Source of the DNA: Tausonia pullulans
Lineage: Eukaryota; Basidiomycota; Tremellomycetes; Cystofilobasidiales; Mrakiaceae
Length of the DNA stretch: 64,000 bases
Direction of reading: 5' to 3'
Assembly: GCA_951802195.1 (NCBI GenBank)
Contig: OX637629.1
Coordinates: 496,001 to 560,000 of the forward strand
The notes under the pieces were generated by a model, which was not told where the DNA came from, made no database searches, and was given only the letters and a program-made list of their open reading frames with translations. Below, piece after piece: positions 55,912 through 64,000 of this stretch; the first letter of the stretch is position 1; each line of letters opens with the position of its first letter. Both the position numbers and the translations under genes were made by a program.

Positions 55912-58578
55912 ATGGTCCTTTCTTTTCGACCAGTGTTCCTCTCGAGCTCCCTCCCTCACTGCCGTCGCCTTCTGGGCACGGCAGCAACGGCCTCCTCTTC
56001 CTCCACGGTGACAGGCGCGTCATTGACATCCTCACCCTCCTCGCCCTCGTCGTCCAAACCTTCCATCGACCTCCTTGAAGCCTACCGTGCGCTCGTTGAC
56101 AAGGGAGCCATCACATGGGATGACAACCAGGCTCGGACCATCGTCCAGCTCCGAACTCTCCATCGAGAGCTCCACAACTACACCCCACCGGCGCACCTTC
56201 TGGCGTCGCTCCCAATCCATGCTCTTTCGGTTAAGCAGAATAAGCGCTTCGGCTGGTGGCCGATCAAGCCCAAACCTAAAGACGAGGATACGCTTGAGCT
56301 CACGCGTATCATTTCGGCGGAGGAGGAGTTGGCGAACTTGGAGACACCGCGGGGCGTGCTGTTGACCGGTCCGCCGGGGACCGGCAAGAGCATGCTTCTC
56401 GATTTGCTTTATGAGTCGATTGAGAGCAAAGGGAAGATTCGGAGGCATTACCATTCAGTGAGATTGCAGTCCCTGGCATTATATAGCACGAGCTGACCAG
56501 TGGCTACATGTTTATCCTCCGACACAGTTCCTCTTGCACTTATACCACCTCTTGCACAAGGAGAGTCTCCTGCTTCGCTCGACACCGGTCACCAAGAACT
56601 CCCAGCAGGCCACGGCTCTCAAATCAGGCTGGAAGGCCGTCTTTGCCGGTGGCGAATTTGCCGACTGGGAGCAGCAAAGTTCCGCACCTGAGGTCTGCCG
56701 CCCAGAGTTGATCGAAGCGTGGAGGATTGCTGACGCTCATGGTCTGTCGATCAGAACTACCCTGAACGTGCACGACGAGAGGACGAACTCGCATTTCGGG
56801 TCGCAAAAAGGCTATTGCTCGAAGAGGGACACGTGATTCTGTGTGCCTTGGCTCTCTGGAACAGAGGGAGAAAGAAGCTGACCGCCAGCTTGCTCTTTCA
56901 GGTTTGACGAAGTCCAGCTGCTCGGTACGCATCCGTTACGCATACGTTACGCATCCGTTACGCCGTAGGGATTTTTCAGGGCGCTGAGGCATGTTCCTCA
57001 GATGTTTCATCAGCCTCCATCCTTCGGGATGTCCTCACCCATTACTGGCGCCTCGGAGGTGTCATCCTCGGGACGTCGAACCGTGTACCTGAGGACCTCT
57101 ACACACAAGGAGTTCAGCGGCGGCGCATCGACGGCTTCCTGAAGAGCCTTCGTATTCGATGCGAGGTCATCGAGGTCGACAGCGGGCGAGACTGGCGTGC
57201 CGAGGATGGTGCCGGCGTGGGTGAAGGCCAGGGAGGGAGTTGGAGCACTGGGGAACAGGGCAAAGCAGAGTGGAAGGAAAAGTGGAAGGGGGCTCTTGAT
57301 GGATGCAAAGGTAGGCCATGAATTTTTGTGCGATACTGGCCGCTCTGTTGTTAGAGCTAGGGCTGACGGGTAGCACAGTGAGTCCGACAACGCTTTATGT
57401 CTACAATCGTCCCATACCCATCGCCGAGCAAACGTCATCGATCGCGGCACACGGTAGGACGGCTTCAGAGCGGATCGCCCGCTTCAGGTTTTCTGAGCTT
57501 TGCGAGACCGTAAGTGACGTCTGAAGAGCGCTCGGAAAAGAATCAAAGCTGATTAGGTGATCGGTTAGGCCCTCGGCCCTGCAGATTATCTGAGCATTGC
57601 CTCGACCTACTCAACCATCTTTTTCTCCGACCTCCCTCCAATCAAGACGTCCATGAAAAACGAGGCTCGTCGGTTCATCAACCTCATTGACGCTCTCGTA
57701 TGTCTTCCGTTTTTCGAACTTGCAGCCTATCTCAAATCTCTGATGTCTTCGTCACAGTATGAGTCTCGCACGACGCTCCACATACACTCCGATACGACAC
57801 TCGCCGAGCTGTTTTTCCCAGACGCCGCCACCACTTGCACTACCAACGTCGACTCTCTTGAGGCCGAGGCTCTATCGGAGATGCAGAAAGAGATGGACGA
57901 GCCAACTCGGCCAAACGTCTCGGTCTACGAAACCGCAGATCCTGTTATGTCATCTCCGTCGTTCATGTCCACCGGCGAAGCGAGCAACCAGGCGGCCGCG
58001 AAGGACAAAGGGAAGCTGGAATCAACAGGGGCATTTGGCAGTCTGGCAATATTCACGGGTCAGTTGTTGAATCGACCGCGATCTTTTCCTCTCTGACAAA
58101 GTTATGCGGTCGATCGCTGTCGCTGCCTGCACAGGGGAGGACGAACGTTTCGCCTTTGTTCGTCTTCGCTCGGGTTGCTCGCGCTCGGCACAATTTCTGA
58201 TACGCCCACTTCTCACAGAAACGAGCCCTTTCTCGTCTTCGCCAGATGACGAATCCGAATTACCATCAGAAGCGCCCCGCCCATAATCCCCTACCTCTCG
58301 CCGTCCGGTCGTGGGAGTCGAGCTCATTCACCCGTTACTCGCCCTCTGAGCCATCGCGGGGCGACCTCCCGCGATTCACGGCTGACGACGGCGACTTTGC
58401 CGAGGAAGCGAGCTACGACACCTCTCGGCCGCGAGCCGTGACGGGTACGCCCTTGGGACCGCTTTTGGACAAGACGGGGCCGAGAGAGGACGCCCCGAAG
58501 CTGAGGAGCGAGGGCCACTTCTGGGGGATCGCCGGAGATGGGTTCGGTAAGAAGGGAGGACCGAGTCGGAAGGGATGA
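55912..58578 (+). CDS. AFG1: AFG1/LACE1-family mitochondrial ATPase
   Basis: An AAA-like ATPase of the mitochondrial inner membrane or matrix. AFG1 aids turnover of misfolded respiratory-chain subunits. The start at 55912 gives a presequence (MVLSFRPVFLSSSLPHCRRL). Then come SIDLLEAYRALVDKGAITWD, Walker A GVLLTGPPGTGKSMLLDLL, FLLHLYHLLHKES and EEGHVIL-FDEVQLLD-VSSAS (Walker B, flanked by two introns). LTHYWRLGGVILGTSNRVPE and QRRRIDGFLKSLRIRCEV follow. Further on are PIPIAEQTSSIAAHG with ARFRFSELCET, LGPADYLSIASTYSTIFFS, and NEARRFINLIDALYESRTTL. EDERFAFVR marks the end of the ATPase lid. The C-terminal exon ends LRSEGHFWGIAGDGFG plus a short basic tail. The junction between EDERFAFVR and the last exon (about 58160-58260) is not resolved. 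About 620 residues. Confidence 0.86.
56927..56963 (+). repeat. 11-bp minisatellite at a splice donor
   Basis: Three units of ACGCAT(C/A)CGTT plus a four-base partial unit. The first unit begins inside the donor GTACGC of the AFG1 intron at 56925-57001. Confidence 0.9.
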
Positions 58579-58791
58579 TTCAAAGATGCTCTTCTCAATT
58601 TACATCTCACGAAAGAATCATGAGATGGTCGATCTGTTGACGGACCGCCGCGCCTGGCCGAAGAGTCGTCTTGAGTCGTGCCGCGCGGCCTGCTGATCTC
58701 TCCGTGCCATGTCTTATGGGTCTTCCCTGCGCACCTTTCAGTGTCACCTCGAACCACCAACCTTGACCCCGCTCACGACCGGCTGTTCGAC

Positions 58792-61700
58792 ATGTCAATT
58801 TTCTCCGCTATACCCGTTCCGGTAGCAGGGATCCCGCCGACGCCCTCCAGGTCGAGTTCTCTCCCACCTTCACCTTCCAAGTCAGCGATTGTCATCGACA
58901 ACGGTCCGTCGACAGACTTGTCCCCTCCAGAAGGCCAATCGATTTCAGTACACTCTTGTTGATCACGCTTTGTTACCCTCCGCACTTAATCAGGCTCCAG
59001 CCAGCTCCGAGCCGGCTGGTCGCATGAGTCAACGCCCCGGATCGTCGACGACCAGCTTGTGAGCCGGTACAAGGATAGGAAGAACAACCGGACCGTCCTC
59101 TTGTACGGTGCGGGGGCTGAGGTCGACGCGACAACACGGGCTCACTCACGACCCGTTTGGGAGGGCGACCTGCTTCTCAATGGTGACAACTTGGTAAGTG
59201 TTGCCGAGACTCGGAAAAAGGAGTGGGTCGACGCGTTCGAGCGCGTCGCAGCCACATGGCGAGACGCGTCCGGCATCCATCCGGCTTGCTTCTGGTCAGG
59301 CATCTTCTACAGGTCGCAACGATACTACCTAAGCACGAAGGAGGAAGTGAAATTCCTCAAGAATCCATTGATACCGCCTAACACACACTGGCGAGTGGTG
59401 CTCGCGACGCGACCGTCGAGACTCACTCTTCCGAACAACCCACCATCCCGCCAGACCAGCCATCGCATCGTTGCTGATGACTTTCGCTCCAGGAATATGC
59501 CCTCGACTACGCCTTCCTCAACCTTAACATCACTTCCGAATCAGTCGAACACCCGGTGGTCATGTCCGAGCGCCTCGCCAGTCCCATGCACTCTCGAGCC
59601 AGTAGGTGCTTAGTCCCGTTCCCCTCAATTGCGAGATGTTGACGCCTCCTAAATCCGCGTCCAGTCACCTCCGAACTCCTATTTGAAGCCTATGGCGTTC
59701 CTTCTGTCACATACGGCGTCGACTCGCTCTTCTCGTTTTCCCGCCAAGGCATCTCAGACGGCGTCGTCCTCGGAATGGGCGCCAACTCGACGAGCATCAT
59801 CCCCGTCGTCGGAGGCAAAGGCATCATGACAAGCGCCCGGAGACTCGGCTGGGGCGGCAAACAGGCCGAGGAGCTGCTCCTCAAGCTCGTCCAAATGAAG
59901 TACCCAGGCTTCCCGACCCGGGTAACTCCTCAGCAGGCTACCGTAGGTCTCTTGTAGTATCACGCCAAGACTTTGTAGACCGTGCTGAAGCACTATCTCT
60001 TCCCTTCACAGTTCATGTACCGAGATTCTTGTTACTTCGCCGACAACTACAGCTCGGTTGTTCGCTCTTTCTCGGACCCCGAGCAGATCGCTGCAGTGGA
60101 TAGGGTCCACCAGTTTCCCTTCGTGGCTCCCGTGATCGACGAGAAGAGCGAAGAAGAGCTCGCGCGCGCCGCTGAGAAGCGCAAGGAGAACGGGCGGAGG
60201 CTTGTGGAAATGCAACAGAAACAACGCGTGGAGAAGGTCAGGCAGACATTTCCCCAATCCTCGATGGCGCCTGTATGCCGACTACCCCACCCTCGAAACA
60301 GCTGATGAAGCAGGAAGCCGACCTTGCGGCCTTCCTCGAGATCCGAGAGGCCAAGAGTACGGAGAAGAAGGCGGCCTTCCAGGTCTGTTTTGCAACGAGC
60401 ATATCTTTCCTTCTCCCGATGCGCAATCTGACAGACGTCTACGCAGGCTCGACTTGAGAATGCGGGATTCGAGGACGAGGCGGACCTAAATTCATCTATC
60501 CGCAAAATTGAAGAATCGATGAAGCGAGCGCGTAAGAAGGACTTGGGAGAGAATGCCGAGCCGGAGGTACAATTTGGTCGTGTCGAGCCTCGTTCTTCGC
60601 TGCTGCCAGAGGCTGATCATTACACTCTTATATGCCAAGCAGGAGGAACCTTCCTTCCCTCTGGTCGATCGAGAAGACAGCGAATTGACCGAGGAGGAAG
60701 TTAAGGAGAAGAGGAAGCAAAAGCTTGCAAAGGCCGGCTACGACGCTCGCATGCGGCTCAAGGCGGAGAAGCTGGCGGAGAAGGCACGACTGGTGAGCTC
60801 TAGTTCAAACTAACTCGGATTCCCTTAATGGCTCGTCAGGTTGACATTGAGCGGCATCAGGATGAGCTCGAGAAGCGGGATGAAGAAGAGAGAATCTCGG
60901 ACCCGATGGGGTGGTCAGCCAAATTGAGAGTGGAGCACGAGGTACGGTTTTTCTAACAAGCGATGCGACGGAGTGTCGAAGCCCAAATTGACGCGTCAAC
61001 ACTTTACAGGCGGTCATTGCCAGGATTGGAGAGAGGAAGAAGCGTCGGGCGGCGCTGGGCGACCGGAAGAGTGCGGCTGCCCAGCACCGAATGAAGTCCA
61101 TCGCCAACCTCGCTGCAGAGGGCCCAGCCTCGAAGAGGCGGCGGAAGGGTGGCGACGGTGCGTGCCACCTGCTAAGCCTCCGGTTCAGAGCGAGCGAGGG
61201 CGACTGATCAGACTTGGCAAACTCTCTCTCAGATGACGGCTTTGGACGGACTGATGATGACTGGGGAATCTATCGGGAAATTGTGAGGAATTTTCATTTG
61301 ACCGCATAACCCTTGCGCATCCCCAGCTGATGTTCGGGCGACGTTCTCAGACGACGGGCAACGATTCGGAAGAGGAAGAGGAGGACCTCGCACAGATCTC
61401 GACCATCGAATCCAAACTTCTGGAGCATGACCCCGCCTTCTCGACCGCCTCGACCTTCGTGTCTAGATCCCAGCAGCAGGACTCGCTCCTAACGGCATTC
61501 CTCCGGGGTACCAAGCCGAAGTTTGACCCAGAGAGCCTCGAGCAGAGTTATCAGCTGCACCTGAATGTGGAGCGGACGAGGCAAGCCGCAGAGTTTGCCA
61601 CTGAGCCAGCTATCCTTGCTGATTCAAGTCAAACCTCTCACGCAGAGTCCCAGAGACCTGGTTCCAGCCCTCAATGGCCGGACTTGATAGCGCCGGCATT

Positions 61701-62117
61701 ACCGAGATCATTTCCCACGTCCTCCAGGAGATCGATACTACAACGCGCGCAAAAGCTCAACAAGTAAGCGAAATTCTACAGTCCATCTCATTGAGCCTGA
61801 AGCTAGCTGCCTTGCTGACTGTCGTCCTGTGCGCTTCGCTCCTCCAGGCCATCTTTGTCACGGGCGGCTCATCCCTCCTACCGGGTATCGTATCGCGTCT
61901 TCGGACATCCCTCCAGCCGCTTCTGCCCTACCAGAGCTCCTTCAATGTCCTCCACCCGAAGGAGGACCCGCGACTGGACGCTTGGCTCGGGATGGCTGAG
62001 TGGGCGCGGTCTGACGCGTTTGCCAAGGGTACGGGGCGAGTGACGAAGGCCGACTACGAGGAGCATGGCGGCGAATTTGTGCGCGAGTGGGAGTGGGGCA
62101 ACTGGCGGACAGGATAA
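58792..62117 (+). CDS. ARP5: actin-related protein Arp5 (INO80 complex)
   Basis: A nuclear actin-related protein that couples ATPase action to nucleosome sliding in the INO80 complex. The start MSIFSAIPVPVAGIPPTPS precedes the actin-fold opening SAIVIDNGP and SSQLRAGWSHE. Then come TVLLYGAGAEVD, YALDYAFLNLNI, VVMSERLASPMHSRA, LLFEAYGVPSVTYGVDSLF and DGVVLGMGANSTSIIPVV, the second phosphate loop, with RRLGWGGKQAEELLLKLVQ. The long Arp5-specific insertion is strongly charged and coiled (EELARAAEKRKENGRRLVEM, EKRKQKLAKAGYDARMR, RIGERKKRRAALGDRKSAA). The actin fold resumes GLDSAGITEIISHVLQEID, IFVTGGSSLLPGIVSRL and HPKEDPRLDAWLGMAEWA, ending WEWGNWRTG. About 800 residues and about a dozen introns. 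It lies head-to-tail 213 bp after AFG1. Confidence 0.93.
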
Positions 62118-62845
62118 TGAATTCGATGATGCGTTCGGTTGTGCCGCCCTTGCTAGGGTCTCTTGAGTCTAGTTCGGGGTTGGCCCAGCGTCCTGCCTGT
62201 TGCGGCGCAGCGAGCGGGCGGTACGGCGAGGCGGCGCGTCGTCTAGATCAGGCCGTGCGAGCACCTAATCCAGCCTCTAACTCGCTCAGGCGTAGCGAAA
62301 GTATTCCCAGCCGACCCAGTTGGCAATGATATAGCTGTATCGAAAGAGAATGTCAACTTCTGCGCCTAGAGACGCACTGCCTACCGTTTACAGTGAGGCC
62401 TCACTAGGCCCCACTTGGGATGAGGAGTGGCACAAGGTATTTGTAGTGTTGATCGGTGCAAAATTGATCCCAGGTCTGCAAAATGACTCTCGGCTTAATC
62501 CAAGGACCTGTCTAGGAAGGCGGGAGGAGGCTCGCAACCACGAACGCTGGGAGAGGAGCCTGAGGAAGCGGGCGTAACCGGACAGGCCAACAGCGTCGCG
62601 AGCGTAATCGAAAGCAGGGCGATGGCGGCCACGATGATGGCGTAACCTCGACGAAGCAGTTGAGCACTACTCAAGGGGCGATTGGGCATGATCGGCGTGG
62701 AGGTTGAGATGCACGAAGCGGGAAGCATCGTCGCGTTGAGACAGCGACCCGCGCCATTTGCACGGCCCTCGGTTGTCTTCGTCGTCAAGGCCGCGGGCTC
62801 CAAACTTTTGCGAACAAAAAGAATGCTAATATATCAAGTTATCCA
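62118..62845. other. convergent spacer with a possible small membrane-protein frame
   Basis: 728 bp between the stop codons of ARP5 and the BRO1-family gene. Apart from one minus-strand open frame listed separately, no gene or repeat is recognised. Confidence 0.45.
62495..62728 (-). CDS. possible small single-span membrane protein
   Basis: An unspliced minus-strand frame of about 77 codons starting MLPASCISTSTPIMPNRP. It contains RRGYAIIVAAIALLSITL and ATLLACPV, a plausible transmembrane helix preceded by two Arg, then a Ser/Pro-rich tail ending FLDRSLD. No family is recognised. An overlapping plus-strand frame (62350-62577) shows no such feature. It may be a real small gene or chance; its position in a wide convergent gap is the only other support. 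Confidence 0.3.
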   Translation of the reverse strand: MLPASCISTSTPIMPNRPLSSAQLLRRGYAIIVAAIALLSITLATLLACPVTPASSGSSPSVRGCEPPPAFLDRSLD

Positions 62846-64000
62846 TCAGACGATCCCGCTCTGCTTGCGGTTCCGCTCGCTCCTTCTCGGCGTGGAGGCA
62901 TCATCCTGCTCCTTCTTCTCCGCTCGCTTTTTCGGTGTCGCGGACAGCGCAGGCGGCTGTGGGGGAGGCAGATCCTGCGTGTCCCATGCCGCCGAGTGAG
63001 GGTTCGGGAGTGGCTGACTCCTCCACTGGTTGGAGGATGGGTGAGGGGGTTGCCACTGCGGCGCGCGAGGAGCCGGTGGTGGGGCGTACGGCGCCGAGAT
63101 AGGGGAGGACTCCGATGCAGCAAGAGGCGAGGATTGGGGAAGCGAGGATCGGGGAGGCGAGGGAGAAGGAGCAGGTGGGGACGGAGAAGCCTGGTTGTGC
63201 TGCTGAAAGATGGACGCCTGGTCGAGCGAGGCCGTGATGATGCTGTCAGGTCGCCCCAGGCGCCGGTCAGTGTCTGGCTGGAAGACTGAATCCTCGTTCC
63301 GTCACTCACGAGACGTCCGAGCGACGCGACCATGCCCAATCTGAGCACGAGTCCTTGAACTTGGAAAGAAGGATGAGGAGATCCGAGTAGAACTGGAGAT
63401 GGCCAAGATCGTGAGCTGGAGTACAGTTGACTCTTGGATCTCGCAACTCACCCTGGTGCCCTCCTCGAGGTTACGAACGATCTCTTTGTACTTATGATAG
63501 GCGACATCCAGGTCCTGGAGCGCCTTTTCCCGAGCCTTGATGACAGGGCTTGTCTTCCTGCTTGCGAGGAAGGCATCGTTCTGGACCTGACGTATCGAGA
63601 CGAAGATACGGACATGTGTCAGTTTGAAAAACGCCCACTAACAGAGATCATAGATGGCGAAGTTCACCCTGAGGTCGTCTAGGACACGCTCAACCTCCTT
63701 TCTGTTTTCTTCCATCCCCTTCCGTCCAGCCTCGTACTTCCGAAGCTCCTTCTCAAAGGTGTTCTCGAACCACTCAGCGCGGACTTCGCCAGCTCCGGAG
63801 TCCCGCTGGATGGCGTTGGCCTCGTTGATGACAATCGGTCGGATGTCGTCGCGTTCTGCGAGCGACCGCGCCGAGCTTGTGAGCTGCGAGCGTGTCGCAG
63901 AGAGGTCTTGAAGACGCTCAAGGAGCGTGTGGAGCAGGCGGGTGAGTGGGTTGGCCGTCAGGGAGGACGTCGGAGGAAGACGAGGGATTTGAGCCATAAG
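62846..64000 (-). CDS. BRO1: BRO1/ALIX-family protein, C-terminal part
   Basis: The 5' part lies beyond the window. The exon at the edge reads PLTRLLHTLLERLQDLSATR, SQLTSSARSLAERDDIRPIV and NTFEKELRKYEAGRKGMEEN, with the helical pattern and the (N/D)DDIRP motif of the V domain. V domains in Bro1/ALIX/Rim20 bind YPxL motifs and ubiquitin in ESCRT-dependent sorting. The following exons give KTSPVIKAREKALQDLDVAY with HKYKEIVRNLEEGT, and FYSDLLILLSKFKD, the end of the second V arm. The tail is proline-rich (QASPSPPAPSPSPPRSS, YAPPPAPRAPQWQPPHPS), as in Bro1, where it recruits the Doa4 deubiquitinase. It stops after RSERNRKQSGIV. The Met near 63997 is probably internal. BRO1 rather than RIM20 is favoured by the proline-rich tail. 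Confidence 0.78.

Noticed and set aside
56927-56963. CRISPR-like array
   Set aside because: The units are 11 bp with no spacers; it is a simple minisatellite inside a spliceosomal intron of a eukaryotic gene.

Overview
This is an ordinary gene-dense stretch of a fungal nuclear genome, most likely a basidiomycete yeast. Nearly every gene is cut by many short introns, mostly 50-100 nt, with GTGAGT-like donors and a CTGAC-like branch point close to the acceptor. Intergenic gaps are short, GC content is high, and several families are fungal (fungal trehalose phosphorylase, Zn2Cys6 regulator with fungal_trans_2 domain, Gup1, Siw14, Sqt1). Placement in Tremellomycetes, perhaps Trichosporonales, is an inference from intron style and protein flavour only.

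Layout: 1.2-5.2 kb, ribosomal protein uS10 and an arrestin-like trafficking adaptor; 5.3-11.7 kb (minus), the Golgi/endosome scaffold MON2; 12.1-16.9 kb, a CDC25-like rhodanese phosphatase and trehalose phosphorylase; 17.4-26.6 kb, a full ABCB exporter converging on a Zn2Cys6 regulator; 27.1-30.9 kb (minus), a MYND-finger protein and a mitochondrial DEAD-box helicase; 31.2-33.3 kb, an ER DnaJ/TPR co-chaperone; 33.4-37.0 kb (minus), mitoribosomal uL29m and a Sqt1/AAMP WD40 protein; 37.6-43.5 kb, an NSUN5/Rcm1 rRNA methyltransferase and hexokinase; 43.7-46.0 kb (minus), Gup1; 46.4-50.5 kb, a PITH-domain protein and a TCP11-family protein; 50.5-52.1 kb, a gene-poor repeat-bearing interval with an intron-containing tRNA-Lys; 52.1-53.7 kb (minus), a Siw14-type phosphatase; 54.2-62.1 kb, a C3HC zinc-finger protein, an AFG1 ATPase and Arp5; 62.8-64 kb (minus), the C-terminal part of a BRO1-family protein running off the window.

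Most genes are housekeeping. Three loose themes appear: translation and ribosome assembly (uS10, uL29m, MRH4-like helicase, Sqt1, NSUN5, tRNA-Lys), endosome/Golgi trafficking (arrestin, MON2, BRO1) and sugar metabolism (trehalose phosphorylase, hexokinase). I found no virus-like element, transposon, CRISPR array or clear novel system. The most interesting signals are small: two GC-AG introns inside motif-defining exons (a zinc cluster and a Walker B motif), long C-only runs confined to the sense strand of introns in three unrelated genes, a perfect palindrome with octamer repeats in the shared promoter of two 60S-assembly genes, and the repeats next to the tRNA. CDS coordinates span first to last coding base including introns; where I could not fix an internal splice junction I say so.
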